Source: Nymphaea colorata
Lineage: Eukaryota > Streptophyta > Magnoliopsida > Nymphaeales > Nymphaeaceae
Assembly (NCBI RefSeq): GCF_008831285.2
Contig: NC_045150.1
Location: forward strand, 17,062,600-17,126,599
Reading direction: 5' to 3'
DNA: 64,000 bases
Part shown: one piece after another, positions 1-12,883 of the stretch
Layout of the letters: the number at the start of each line of letters is the position of its first letter
How positions within the stretch are numbered: position 1 is the first letter of the stretch
Made by a program: the position numbers and the translations under genes
The notes under the pieces: generated by a model
Seen by the model: the letters and a program-made list of their open reading frames with translations, nothing else
The model's database searches: none
What the model was told of the DNA's origin: nothing

Positions 1-858
1 AATTTTTGCTGATTTCAAATGATGAATAAAACATGCCCTTAACAAATGATCCTAAATTCATCACAGAAAATCCAACGAAATGATAATTAAAAAAGGTCCA
101 ACCCATCACCATTTCAACGTCCAATCTCTACATAGAACGATGTCTGCGAATTTCTTTACAAGATGACAAGAAGTCAGCTATTGCACGAGAGAAACAACAA
201 GTTCCAATACAAAATTTAAGAGCAATGGTTTTCTTGTAATTATCAGACAAATTGGAGGTTATAACCATTGTCACTGTACTTTACCTTGTTAGCTAGCTAG
301 CAGAACAAGGATTAATATACAGGTAAACAGTCACCCCCTCCTCCAAGGAGTGAGGAGAAACATGTAACTTGCTTATGCATTTCAAAGTCTAACGGTAACA
401 TCATCAAGTAGGAACATAAAACATAATGGTCCCCTTTTCACTCATTTACCATAATAAGAGGAAATTTCCAATGTTCTTGTCATACTGGCACATAACAAAC
501 AAAAGATGTAAAACTAATTAACTACTCTTAACAATGGATTTGGATGGCTTGACTAATTAAGTGTTGCTTAGATTTCCTGCTTGGGATCAAGTTGCCGTTC
601 CCAGATGACATCTTCCTTTGACATATCGGTCCACACTGATCTCCTTATCAGAGGAATAAGAGGTTAGACATTGTACTGCACAACATTAAATCACAACTCA
701 AGTGTATACGGAGACATCTCCACATCCTGACAACTATTACAAACAAAAAACACATCAGCGACAAACTAACCAAGAAGTTCAAAGCTCATACGCCAAAGGA
801 ACAATTCAAATCATGCATTGAAAGGTAGGGAACAAATTACAATCTCTACTTCCTTCTC
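1..858. repeat. 3' flank of CRK-A, duplicated downstream of CRK-B
   Basis: This stretch has no gene. It lies downstream of the CRK-A stop codon on the minus strand and is closely similar to about 30320-31290, the matching flank of CRK-B. The match shows that the duplication unit included DNA beyond the coding exons. It may hold the CRK-A 3' UTR, but no polyadenylation site can be assigned with confidence. Confidence 0.7.
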
Positions 859-2411
859 TCATGAGTAGTTAAAAGTTTCAGTAAGATGATGAATAAAACT
901 TTGAACCAACCCTGAGCTCGTTTGTGCTCCCAAAGAAAGGTTTCTGATTTTCTTGGTAGGGGGGGCAGGAGGCAAAATGGATGGAAGGATCCTGTTTTCA
1001 AGCATCGCAACAACCTTGGACATTTTGGTCCTGCTTGATGCATCTTCTTGAACACATGGCAGGCCAATATAGATGCATCTTAATATCTCGTCCTTGTCAC
1101 ATGTTCCTTCCAATATTTGATCCACAACTTGCAGTGCCTTGTTTTCCCCCCAAAGTCTCCATACCTAGACCAAAACAACATTGTTTGGATTATTTACTGG
1201 GAATGGACAACAGTTTTACCTATATGGTGAAGAGCTTTATTGGGTGCTGAAGATCAACAAAGAAAAGCAAATCCAAAATTACATCTGTATGTTCATGCAA
1301 TTCAAACAATAATACCAGTAATAGACAAAATGTGCCTACAAAAGAGTAAACGCACAAAAACAATGTTGATCACTTACATAATTTAATAGATTTTCATCAG
1401 CCTCTTTTTGGATTATGGAGAATTTTTTTTTTCCACTTATCATCTCCAGCAGTAAAACACCAAAGGTGTAAACATCTATCTTTACTGACACCCTTCCTTC
1501 AAGCAGATACTCTGGTGCCATATATCCACTGCAGAAAAAGATGAAAATCTGAAAAAAAACAAAAACTATTAAAGCTACAAGCGAATCTGCTTTCTTCTTA
1601 AGTTCATGAGCAAGTTCGCCTTCATGTAAATGCATTAGGTGCAACTTTAGTAGGGAACAGGAGAGACAAGATATTTTTTTGAAACAACCTAATTACATGA
1701 TTCAAGTGTGAAAACATTTGCAATGAGCATTGCCGAAAAGATTGATGCTCATCTATGCTAGTTGTCGATCATTTTTCGCTCCAATAGGAATTAAATTGAA
1801 GCATACAAATAGTAAGTTAGGATCCATGACAATAAATGTTCGAATCAATTTTTTGGCTGGGCGGTGAGCCATCACAGTTGGTAATATGGATAACTCTGGA
1901 ACTTTGTCAGAAGCTAAAAAGATACATGTTCCTTGAAGGCAAATGTATAGCAAAAACTTTAGTGAGGAAACGACTTGCTCATACAAATTCTGAACGAAAA
2001 AGTTATTATTCTTATTACTGTCCTGTATTCTAGATTATAGCCTTTTTAGGAGCCTATCTGAAAGCAAGCAAACAAGCCGGTTGGGATCTAATATGTGTGA
2101 TTGCTCCAAGTTCAGTTACAGTTCGGGCCGTCTCATCGTAACCCAGTTTTTGTTGGAAATGATTGAACAAAGTGAGCATAAAATGCAGATTTCCATGATT
2201 AAGATTATCTAGCAAACCTACATCACCGGGACAAGTTAATAGCAACCTATGGCTTACTCAGTTTGACAAATTCTGGTAACTGTAGTCATAGAGGAATCTG
2301 CCAGTTAAATTTGGGCTGTGGACGCTCGAATACTAATGTCGGTATACGATCTGAATTTTGCAAATGCAGTATCAGAAATTGCAGCAACAAGCAACAACCA
2401 ACTTACCGAGT

Positions 2412-2414
2412 TCA
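2412..2414 (-). other. Premature TGA stop in the CRK-A kinase domain
   Basis: In the activation segment the paralogue CRK-C reads E-T-I-E-I-M-G-T-R up to its exon end at 56919. CRK-A reads E-T-L-E-I-I-stop-T-R at the matching place, five bases before its intact donor at 2406-2401. The exon is 241 bases in both CRK-A and CRK-C, so this is a substitution rather than an indel. A translated product would lack APE, helix F and the rest of the C-lobe. Confidence 0.85.
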
Positions 2415-3480
2415 AATAATCTCAAGTGTTTCGGTTTGTGTTTGGTCTGTGTCGACAACCTTTGCAGTGCCAAAATCTGAGATCTTGGAGTTCATGTCTT
2501 CATCTAGTAAAATGTTGCTTGCTTTCATATCCCTGTGAACAATTGTCAGCCTTGAATCTTCGTGCAGGAATAAGAGACCTCTAGCTATTCCATTTATGAG
2601 CTTGAAACGTACTGGCCAATCCAATTGCATACACTTGGTTGGCTCCCCTTTCAAAGAAAAATAAAATCAAAGTTGAATTGTCCTTTTATTTTCTAGTAAT
2701 GCTAAGCAAATACGTAACGTTACAAGATAAAGTACAAAAACATTTCATGTTCAACCATTTTCTTATAAACCATGCAGCAATGTATGACTTTATATAACCA
2801 GTGGTGTAGCCAGAAATTTTTGGCTATGGAGCACTATTGTAAAAATTCTTATTTTGGAAAGGGCACAACATATATAAATAAATACATAATTATAAGACAT
2901 CGATGTAAAAATATGCAAAAATGAATAAAAATATTGTTGTTAGCATGGACAACTGCCCACACTGGCCTATATATAGCTCTGCTACTGCATGTGTAACATA
3001 ATAACTGCATATAACATAATAAAACCAGGGGGCACCAATAGTTATATATGCATCAATGTCTCGAAGTTTCCTGAACCATATCATTCTAGAATAAATTTTG
3101 ATCTTAGCGTGAGATAATTGAAAGAAATTAGCGAGATACTAATGCTAAGGTTATTTGCACAGTCTTTTGTTACGGAGGCCAAGCAAAACTCATGACGTTG
3201 ATATATTTATAAACCTGGTCGGGTTCGGATCCCTTGATTTTAAGCATTGCATCGCTGTAATAGATCTACAAACAAAGGAATTGGATACCCATCCGCTACA
3301 AGGTCCATGGTGGCCTTCCATAGTAAAAAATCATGTTTTTTCTCTTATCTTGCTTATATTTTTTTAAAAGAAATCCACTGGCAATACTTCCTTGATACAT
3401 CTTAAGTAATGGGTATGAATACTGAGATATAGGTACCAACATGGCAACGTTAAGAAATGTGAATATGAAGGTACGACAAG

Positions 3481-3504
3481 ATATATATATATATATATAT
3501 ATAT
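3481..3504. repeat. (AT)n microsatellite
   Basis: A run of 12 AT dinucleotides in the long fourth intron of CRK-A. The matching CRK-B intron (around 33250) has only a short remnant, so the tract expanded after duplication or shrank in CRK-B. Confidence 0.9.
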
Positions 3505-4470
3505 GCAAAAAATCAAAAAATCAAAAATCAAAAATATGAAAGCAACATTTAAATAAAGAAGTGATTTTCAATAAAAACATTACATGTTAATAAACAATAA
3601 CTCTAAAAATAGAATGAAAAATGAGTTGAAAAAAATTGAATCACGTAAAATTAAATAGTTTGGATCATTTTTTATTTTAAAAGTACCTAAGTGTATCCAA
3701 CTACCCACTTTAGGTACGGATACATCAACATAGTATGTGAACCTTATTGAAGTACTTATGTGACTTATGATACATACTACAGTCTACAGTCCTACTTGCT
3801 CCATCAGCAATGATAAGATCTCTCTGACAAACTAAAGTTTGCTAAAGAAATTATCTCTAACAAGAAAACCGAAAACCAGGTGCTGTTACACTGCTATTTC
3901 TTCTTACAAGTTACAGGTGTACTATGAGTCCAACCTCTCCGTTTCTGAAACTCACCTCCAGATGGTCTCCCTGTTCAATTTTGTCCAAGGGATATACATT
4001 TGAAAAATCATACAGAGTAAAATGGTAAAAGGGCATATCTTATACGAATAAACAAATTAGTGGAAGACTACCCATGTGAAAATAAACAGAATTTGTGGAC
4101 CTGTATGGACAGCTGCCTACACATGCACACATGTTATGTTCTCATGCTCAGAACGACACACTTTGACTCCTTTTGCCACTGATTGCCAAACACCTTCACT
4201 GGAACTCTCCTCTTGTCATGAAACAGTCAATTTCCCTACCTACTATGAGTAGCAGAGTCGCCATTTAAAATTTTCTTATTTGCAAATTAATAATTTTTAA
4301 GTGCCCCATAAAATTTGAAATTTAAATTACAGTTCACCCTAAACCACAAATTTGTGGCTTGCCATTCCCAGTCGCCACCTCTCACAACATCTCTCTGGTT
4401 CCACCACTACACTACAAGACGACCACTTCAGGCAAAAGAAAGCATAACGAGCAAAAGCTAAAACAAACTT

Positions 4471-4472
4471 GC
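4471..4472 (-). other. GC-type 5' splice site, CRK-A intron 4
   Basis: The exon ending at 4473 is followed by GCAAGT where CRK-C has GTAAGC at the same position (57436-57431). GC with otherwise good consensus is the known minor GC-AG class, so splicing may still work. The exon length of 211 bases matches CRK-D exactly. Confidence 0.65.
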
Positions 4473-6119
4473 TAAAGAGAAAATTGTCGAGACTAGTATT
4501 CCGCACATACTCATAGATGAGTATCTTCTCTTCACCTTCCATAAAGCCTCCTAAAAGTCGGACAAGATTTCTGTGTTGAAGTTTAGTGATTGTCTGCACT
4601 TCATTGCCGAATTGCTTCGGACCATGCCCTGTATTGCGCGACAGCCTTTTTACAGCTATTTCTTGACCATCCAGTAGCTGGCCCTGACAATGCCATGGTT
4701 AGTGAAGGAACTTAGCAAGCTTAGTAACTCGGATTCAACAGCAGCTCTCTCGTTTTCCCAACTGATGTGTCATAAATTTTCAAGCAGAGCCAGGAAACTG
4801 AGTATAAAAGACTAGTGCACATATACCCTGTAAACTGCACCGAATCCTCCCTCTCCAAGCTTATTTTTGGGTGCAAAATCATTGGTGGCAGCTCTGACGA
4901 TAGCCAGATCGAGTGTTGCACCATCTATCGCATCTGCTCTCCTCAAAGCTGAAACGAACTCCACAAATAAACAAGGTAAATAGGCTCATTGCGTAATGGT
5001 GCCAGAGGTCCATGCGAGGTCAATTTGGTTTTCCCTTTCATGCTCTGGATCCAGGTCTAACAGCCGAATCCAAATCTGATTTTTAAACTGAATTCATACC
5101 AAATTACAGACATTGAGTATAGAATATTTATTTAGAATGATGTTTTGAATCCAAATCTGATCAATATTTACATAAATCTGAATTTGAATCCAAAGAGATG
5201 TCATTTCTTATGTTCGAATCCGATCTGATGTCAAAATTTTCTCTTATCCTATTTCCTTTATGTGGTTCGATCTTATGTTATATATAAATTGGACCTATTG
5301 GCATGCTTGGCAGAAGCCCACACATGCACACATCTTATGTTGCCAAAATTTAATGTCTGTGTATGATCTGCACAAATGATGCAACTTTTCTTGGATAGGT
5401 CATCTTCATAACAAGGAAGCAAACGACGACTTTAACGTGCGGACCAGAAAACTTGTTGGTTGTGATTTGGTTGACATAAATCTGGACTATGGATGGAAAA
5501 TTGAAAGCTTTGTCACAGACGATTATGAATATGGCATGCAATGATACATCCGTTCTTCCTATAGGATCATGTAAATGTATTATACAGTACGGTAAAGTTA
5601 GTTTTCTCGAGTAAATTTCAATAAATTTCAAAAGAAGTTAAAAAACTGAAAGCAAAATGTAAATTCCATGAAAATAAAAAATTGGTTAGTACTGAAAAAT
5701 GTGAAAAAACCTGAAGAAAACACTGAAAAACAAAATGGGTTTTCCGTAACACTGTAGTGAGATACTTGAACGGATAAACCGGTGTTTAAACCAAAACCTA
5801 TCTCTGTCCCTCTCTTTCTCTGATTTATAATGTTCCTTTTTTTACTAACCTCGTTGTTCCGATCCGTCATCTTCTTCTTTCTTCCTCTGCAATCCGCGAG
5901 GCTTCAACGTATTTCTCCAAAGGCAACAAAATTCTCTCATCCACCAGTAAAAGCCGCAAATTAAGCAAGTAATAACAACCACAATCATCATGACGGAGAT
6001 GCCGGTTATGATATACATGCGTTTTCTCCCTATACTTTTCTGATGGCCTGCATATATAAAATATTCTTGTCATATGAATTGGGGAGGGGGAGGGAGAGAG
6101 ACAGAGAGAGAGAACCAGC

Positions 6120-7021
6120 CTGATGTAGTAGTGTTGGATCCAGCATTGGGCGGAGGAGTTAATACGCTTGGCTTTTGACTTGATAGAGGTGCTGAATAGG
6201 GTGTAAGAGGTGGGCTTGGCCTTGATTTTTGATGGAGGGGGTGGGTTTGGAGTTGTGGTTCCATAAAAGAGCACTGTATCGTACCTCAAACGGCAACTTC
6301 CCCTGACAAATTCACAACCGATTGAATGTTGGCAAGTATCCGACGTAGGAATCTGGGATCTGGTGGTTTCCAAACACTTTTGGCAATTAGCAAGGCTGGT
6401 ATCCCTGGTGCACTGCATCAGTCCGTATATCGTTTCTTGGCCATTCCACGGGATGGATCCCGTGGCAAACAAGGGCGTTGAACGCCCTGTTGTCGCCTGG
6501 GAAATCAGATTCTGAAGCAGACTGCTCAACTTCTCGTTGAACGAATCATTAACGTCAGGTGAGTTCCAAAGATGAGCCCCAGATTGATCGACATCGAGGT
6601 GGCCAAAGAATTTGGTGTTGGAGTAGCAGAGCTGGCACTTTTCATACCATATGATGGCTTCCATGGGGTAGGTGCAGTCTGTGTCGTTGACCTTTTGGGT
6701 CGAAGTGTCGATGCACTCCTTGCAGGTTTGCTTATCAATGTCACCCCTGCACAGCACCATGGCATACACTCTCTCCGATCCTTCACCCTCTGGGGCATTG
6801 GAGAAACCAAGGGGATTGACATCCGCTATCAAGGTGGCAAAGGCGAGGTGCATGTTCGTTTGAAACTTGCTTCCGTCAATGTAATTGATGTCTCTGTTGC
6901 AGTAGCTATCAACAAAGTCATTACTGCTCATTGCCTGGTCGACCCGGAAGGAAAGGAGGAGGAAGAGGACGAGGAGGGGGAATCCGATCTTCATCCTTAG
7001 CACCATTACAGAGTAACCCAT
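6120..7021 (-). CDS. CRK-A exon 1: signal peptide and two DUF26 domains
   Basis: Extracellular exon of CRK-A. A hydrophobic leader (MKIGFPLLVLFLLLSF) precedes the first DUF26 domain. Both domains carry C-X8-C-X2-C, the gnk2-type disulfide signature. One residue is unusual: the common QLRYSNT stretch reads QLCYSNT here. The linker after FYG is proline-rich, but it reads well only in a different frame from the DUF26 part. The exon end at 6120 is inferred from phase with the membrane exon and uses GC rather than GT as the donor. Confidence 0.85.
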
Positions 7022-7139
7022 CTCAAGTTCTCCTAGCTAGGAAGCCTTATAAACATGATTGGAGATGTGTCGGATATGGAGAGATAAATGCGTAAGGAGA
7101 TATAGTTTCATTTCCGTTAGCATGTATTCTGAACACTTT

Positions 7140-8320
7140 ACCATTAAAGGGAATTCATTATGCAACTTGCACTATTCATGGAGTTACACTTGAATTCAAG
7201 GAAGACATCCCACTGGTCAGCTGTATGTAACATGCACTAGATATATTACTCTGGGGCCTTATAATGTCTGGCCATTAAATAAGAGGTTCCCACTTGGTAT
7301 TGGGTCACTGAGCATGAAAGAGATGTTTGTGCCCCCCAGTTAGGGAACAAAGCACTTATGGCCAACCATCATTATGTTCTAGTGATTACCTAAACAAGAT
7401 GACCAAATCATGAGCCACTGTTCTAACCTAAAACCATTTTCAGCAAATCCAATTTAAATCGGCCAATTCAAGCCAATTTTAACAAAAAATCGTCTTAAAT
7501 GCTTAACCTGTACTATTTCTGAGCTCAATCAGATTTTGAAAAGTTCAAAGAAACTAGTAGCTTTGCTGGACACCAGCTATTCATTGGGCCAATATTATTG
7601 AACTTTCCGATAGAGTAGTGATAATGACATACCATGAATTCTATTTTCCTTCGCATTAAAGCACAGGTTCGTTGAAACTTCAGCTTCTGCCATTAAAGGA
7701 GGGTCGCTGGACCAGCAGATTTCTTGGCTACCACCTATACATTGGGACATTTCTTTTAATTGATTGGATAAAACAGTGGCAGTGGCATTCCCTAATTTCT
7801 TTTCTTATGCCAACATCAAAACTCAATTGCATGCTATGAAATTTCAACGTCGTTGAGCTTCGGCCATTTGAACGAGCTGCATGGACTTGCTTGAGCTTCC
7901 CTACTGAGAGTTGAAAATTGAATTCAAATTTGGCAGCTGCCGGATGGCCAAATTTAAAATTGTAGCTGAAAAAACCATAAATTGTTGTTAAAAGTAGCAC
8001 ACGTAATGGGTTCACAGTAAATCGTTGCTAATACCCCCTATGGGTTTTTGGCCAGCCGGCTGGCAACGTGCAGCAGCTGGAACTTTTCAATTATCTTGTG
8101 AGAAAATAATGGCAGTTTCCTCCAATTTGGTAATATTGAAGCAGCCATTTCCTTTATCGATTACATGAACTAGTGAAAAAGCCATGGGTGACCTAAACAA
8201 TCTGAGAGGAAAAGTGGAGAAACATGAAGGCAATAAACAAAGGAAATAAATGTGATTCACCTACATTGACTCGATCAACGAAAATTTTTATGAATTGGCA
8301 TAATCTAATCAGAATTATCT
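7140..8320. repeat. Duplicated intergenic block upstream of CRK-A (copy 1)
   Basis: No gene is visible. This DNA lies just upstream of CRK-A and is closely similar to 19080-21035. Shared landmarks include the phrase attcattgggccaatatta and the stretch around 7700-8040, which matches 19930-20680. The block may hold the former CRK promoter, but I cannot assign promoter elements. A shorter related piece lies near 36900-37030. Confidence 0.75.
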
Positions 8321-10774
8321 GTCACCAATGGCGCATTAATGTCGATCAGCCCTCTTGGTCAAGGTTCCTTCGCTTGCGTATGATTGGGACTTGCTCGACC
8401 GTCCGTCTTTGAGCTTTTCTAGTTGATTGTGCTATCGCTGTTTCAAGGGCAGCTGTGCAGTGAGCAAAAATGTATACGTATACGGGTTTTGATTTTTCCA
8501 CTCCATATTGAGGATCATCCCTTATTGAAATTAAATATCAATTGCAAAAGATAATTAACGCATGAGATCAATGAGTTTTTCACCTTAGATTTTCATGTTG
8601 TTGGAGAGATAATGCCACAAATTGAACAAGCACAACCAGATTACCAAAAAAAATTAAAGAAAAAGGTTATAGCAGATAAAATAAACAATATGGGAGGACA
8701 TCATGATTCCAAAACGTACCTAACTCCTAGCATCTTCTTGTAGCTGAAAGAGCACTAATGAATATTGAACAAATCCAAACTAGTCATTACAACAAAAATT
8801 TTTTGCTGATGGACAGGTGTTTTGGCTAATACGTGTCCTACCATATGGTCAATGCATTTACTATTTTTTTATTTTCAAATTAAATTTAGGATAAAGTATA
8901 ATTAGAAACCAAAATACCTAATTTATAGAACTGCACAAGTCCTAGTTCGTTTCCATGACAAATTCAATGCCAATTGGTCTATCTTTTAAGAACAGATGAC
9001 AATGATTTTTGAAATCGAATCCTCATTGTTGTTTTTTTTAATGAAAATATTTTCCAAGTTTTGATTTGGAGTATCTTTATGACCACGAGCGGTTAATGTC
9101 TAAGCAGGTGGCAAGATAGACACTGTGTCCAAGTTGAAGGTATCACTCACTATGGTATCCGAACTTACTTTGATGTTGTTTCCGTAATGTTTGAAGATTT
9201 ATGAAAACTGTGTAATATCTGAAGTGAATCCTTGTTAGTTTTAAGATAGATAAAAGATTAAGGATTTGAAAAATAGAAAAGATTGGGAACAACTACATTT
9301 CAATATTACCCTCTGTCAGTACCTGATTACTTTTTTATTGTTTTAAATCTAGGCCCTACAATGGAAATTACCATGTTATCCTACAAACAAACTGCAAAAT
9401 TTTCATCTACTCTTATATGCACCATTCAGTTGGTCGGCAGGTTAAATAGATTATTTTTTCATGTTCTTTTAACTGATTTCTAGGTTTTTGTTCGATTCCT
9501 CAAGTGTCATACTTCAAGGGGTTGTTTGAGATAAGGAACATTGTGTAACTGCTCTGCAAATCTGCTTCAAATATTGAAACAGATTTATGAAACACCATTT
9601 CAAGTGGTTCATGAATCAACTCAATATTAGGGATAGCTTCATAGAATAATTACCACAAAAAAAACTGGTCTGAAGAGAGTAATATGATTCAAGATGTCAG
9701 TGGCACTGAACCAAGATTTCTGTGTTGAACACGTGCACTCGATGACACTGTAGGACGATAAAAGTTTTAGACCAAGGCAGCTACTCCATCTCTATATTTG
9801 GCCCAGTATCAGCAGATTCGAGGCTTACAAGGTATATATATATATATATACACGCACACACCTGTGCATATTTAATTGGCATACAATTTAAAAAAGCCAT
9901 GCTGTTTTATAAAAACATAACCACTGGTTCATATCAAAGACTTGTACTCGAGCACTTGGTCCTCTAAAACGAGAGAACATAACAGCACAACCTGAAATCC
10001 AGCTAGGGGATCAAAAAATGCAGCCAAACAAGAAGAAAAAACAGGGTGTGGAGGGGGGGGAGGGTGTGAGAAAGAGTAAGGAAAAGATAGAGAGAGAGGT
10101 TAGATAGCACATACCTGTAAAGACCTAATGCTCTAGAGGAAGTAGACTTGTGCTGCTGCCGAGAAGCTATCTCAAACACACGGACGAGAGTGGCAATAGT
10201 GAAGGTCACAGCTTCAGCTCCAGATCAGACTTTTATCCGTGGATAAGAATTTAAGTCGGTTGACCGGGGCTTTCAACCGTGCATGATGGATTCCTGAGAA
10301 AATTTAAACACACAGACATCTGTCCTCTACAGTAAAATACTTTGCCATCAAACGGGCCCTAACCTATTTCGTCTCCCAACACCCCTTTGACATTCAATTT
10401 CTAATCTGTTTGGTCATGTACCAAACACAAAAGGGGGCATGCTGTAGCTCAGCCTTTTTTAATTTGACATCGCCGACTTGGGCTACTGCACAAGCTTAGC
10501 TCGTTTCATAGGCAATGCTTGGCTTCACCTATTCCATCAGCGTTAGACAAAATTTAGTTCAATGAGTTGGATTCATTATGCACCTATTGACTCTTGAACT
10601 TCAGCATTTGATAGATCATAGAGACCTGACTTAATTCTTCTTCTGCCCTATTGAATCTCAAAGGTCTCGAGATTCAACCTGCCTTGAGGTTTCTGTCAAT
10701 TAAATTGGGTAGGTGGAACCTTTTCGAGCATCCCTGTTTGTGCATATTTGAATTTTCTTTTCCTTATTTACCTT
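8321..10774. other. Intergenic region, no gene recognised
   Basis: AT-rich DNA without a convincing open frame. It includes a TA microsatellite at about 9833-9850 and a G-rich tract near 10045-10065. A short exon-like minus-strand segment at about 10115-10212 ends at a good donor (CAG before GTATGTGC), but I cannot match its peptide to a family. Confidence 0.6.
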
Positions 10775-10779
10775 AGGAC
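10775..10779. other. Target-site duplication of Copia-1 (left)
   Basis: AGGAC directly before the 5' LTR, repeated as AGGAC at 16112-16116 directly after the 3' LTR. A matching 5-bp duplication is the expected mark of LTR-element integration and fixes both element ends. Confidence 0.9.
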
Positions 10780-11375
10780 TGTAAAGAGTCATCACCGACT
10801 CTCTTGGAAGAGTCGAGATGACTCAAGAGGCACCGAGCCTCTTTCATTTCCTCTTTCTTTTTTGTAAGTCGGTGCATGTGTAATGATGAAAAAAAAAATT
10901 GTGGAAATCGGTGGAAGCATCCATCACCGACTTCCTCTCCCCTACTTAATAGGGATGCTGGGCATATTTAGTGTGGGTGAAAAAGAAGTGTGTTGAGTGG
11001 ATTGTGTTGAGTGGGTGTCCTCACTTCGTGAGCTGCTTGGGTGATATGAGTGCAGCAAGGTGTGTCTTCTTTTGTAAGTGGGGTAGCTCATTACATGAGC
11101 TAGTGAGGTGAGTCTTTCTTAGACTCTTGGTGTTCATGTAATATTTAATTGTTCAAAATAGTTATTATTGGTTAGTGTTGATGCACATGTTATATCGTTG
11201 CTTGGTCAAGTTCATTTTGTGAATTTTGTTGGTGTTGTTATTAAGTTCCTACTAAGTATACTTTGTTAAGCTTATTATTGAGAATTATTTTGGACGTCGA
11301 GACTGCCAGTTTTTCTTCGCATAAATACGAGTTTGGATCTAAATTATATCTGGGGCCCACATTCGTTTTTCCTAC
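10780..11375 (+). repeat. Copia-1 5' LTR
   Basis: Starts TGTAAAGAG and ends CTACA. It matches 15517-16111 over its length with scattered substitutions and small indels. It contains a strong hairpin at 10786-10824. The end is followed by tgctatcaaagcgagg, a diverged form of the usual plant Copia primer-binding site for initiator tRNA-Met. Confidence 0.92.
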
Positions 11376-11452
11376 ATGTGCTATCAAAGCGAGGTTCAGT
11401 TTAAGGGCCGATTTACTAGTGAGATTAATTAGGCCAATTGTATTATGAAATT

Positions 11453-12590
11453 ATGGCGGCATTAGCGGTTGAATTAAATGATATTGAGAAGATTTACAAT
11501 AGCAATTATGGCTATTGGAAATCTTGTATGGAGTCATATTTTCTTGGATAGGAATTATAGGGGATAGTATTGGGATCAGACAGAAACATTCATGTCGATG
11601 AGGAAGCTAAAATGAAATGGATGATTAAAGTAGGAAAAGCTCTATTCGCAATTAAGGTATCAATTGAAAAAGATTTATTAGAGCATTTACGTGATGCTAC
11701 GACTCCTAAAGAAGCATGGGTTGTTTTTGCAACACTATTTTTTGGAGCTAATGATGCCCGCCTACAACTGCCAGAAAATGAGTTAGCTACCTTAACTCAG
11801 GGAAACATGTCGATAGCAGAATATTTTATTAAGGTAAAAAACATCTATAGAAAGATTTCTCAAATTGGCCGTGAGTCTAAGATTAGTGAGGCCCGTATGC
11901 GGAGAATTCTTGTTCGTGGACTTCGTCCAGAATTTGGCAGTTTTATAATTGGTATTCAAGGCTGGCCAGTTCAACCAACATTGTTGGAGTTGGAGAATCT
12001 TTTGATCAATCAAGAAACATTAGCGAAGTAAATGGCTTCACTTTCACTCAAATTAAATAACGAGGAAGCTTTATTTAGTAAGGGTTAGAGATCACGTTGG
12101 CCAGCTAAGCCAGTCATTAGGTCTCCAAATATGAACATTGATGCAAAGAAAGAGAAAAATATATAAAAAAAAGAAAAACTACACAATAGTGGAGGCCAAA
12201 GAAGAAATGTTTCAAATGTGGAAAATTGGGTCATTTTGCTCGTGACTGCAAAGTCAGAATAGATGAAGGAAATGCAGTCATGACAAGTACGCAACATGGG
12301 GGAGCTAATGAGACTATACAGAAAAGTTCGTTTCTATACTCAATGGAAGTTAAAGATGATATTAAACAAGCAAGATGTAATTCCGCTCATACAAAACCAG
12401 TAAAAGAAAGGGAAGAGAAGATCAATTATCAAACTGATTGGATAATAGATTCTGAATGTTCAAATCATATGACTGGTGATGAGAGCAAGTTCTTAAGTAT
12501 GAAAGAATATGACGGAAATCGAGTTGTTGTTACAACTAACTACACAAAGCTTCTAGTGGCACATATTGGAGAAGCAGAGTTGTAGCCAAC
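11453..12590 (+). pseudogene. Copia-1 gag, zinc knuckle and protease start
   Basis: Gag-like protein begins at ATG 11453 and meets TAG at 11549. The frame resumes near 11570 and runs to TAA at 12029. Downstream, 12205-12260 encodes a CCHC zinc knuckle, CFKCGKLGHFARDC, the nucleic-acid binding motif of gag. Protease follows with WIIDSECSNHMTG near 12440-12480. The usual catalytic D-S-G reads D-S-E, so the enzyme is probably dead even apart from the frame breaks. Confidence 0.85.
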
Positions 12591-12883
12591 TTCGGTAAAG
12601 ACCAGATTTTATGAAGCGTTTATCATGTTCCAGGAATGACGAAGAACTTGTTGTCTGTGCCACAACTTACAACTTTAGGGCTCTATGTTTTGTTCGGCCC
12701 AAATGATGTGAAAGTTTATAGAAATGAAAATATTCAAGGAACTCTCATTTTTTAAGGAAGAAAAGTTGAGTCCATATATGTCATGTCAGCAGAAACAACA
12801 TATGTTGACAAAACAAAAAAGCATGTTACTTCAGATATTTGATATAAGAGACTTACTCATATTAGATACAACAAACTTCAGAG

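Larger units (their letters stand above)
859..7021 (-). pseudogene. CRK-A: cysteine-rich receptor-like kinase, disabled by TGA in the activation segment
   Basis: DUF26 receptor-like kinase; the family sits in the plasma membrane and acts in stress and defence signalling. Exons read from homology and splice signals: 7021-6120, 6047-5850, 4948-4827, 4683-4473, 2647-2407, 1528-1378 and 1164-859, about 2.13 kb in all. Exon 1 has a signal peptide and two C-X8-C-X2-C motifs (CRGDIDKQTCKEC, CTRDTSLANCQKC). Exon 2 carries the membrane helix, followed by a basic and acidic juxtamembrane stretch. Kinase motifs present: GEGGFGAVY loop, EIAVKRLS lysine, HRDMKASN catalytic loop, DFG, and GYMAPEY. Lesions: TGA at 2412-2414 replaces the glycine codon of the MGTR motif before APE, and a frameshift lies in the proline-rich linker (about 6140-6250), because exon 1 and exon 2 do not share a frame. 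The kinase would be truncated before the APE motif. ATG codons at 7021, 7006 and 6994 all precede the signal peptide. Family assignment is certain; pseudogene status assumes an error-free sequence. Confidence 0.88.

Noticed and set aside
6572-7000. 142-residue plus-strand frame opposite CRK-A exon 1
   Set aside because: Shadow of the DUF26 exon; similar antisense frames appear opposite CRK-B and CRK-C exon 1.
10003-10212. Minus-strand exon-like segment with peptide TIATLVRVFEIASRQQHKS and a good donor
   Set aside because: No partner exon, no recognised family and no confirmed acceptor. Left as an unexplained open stretch.
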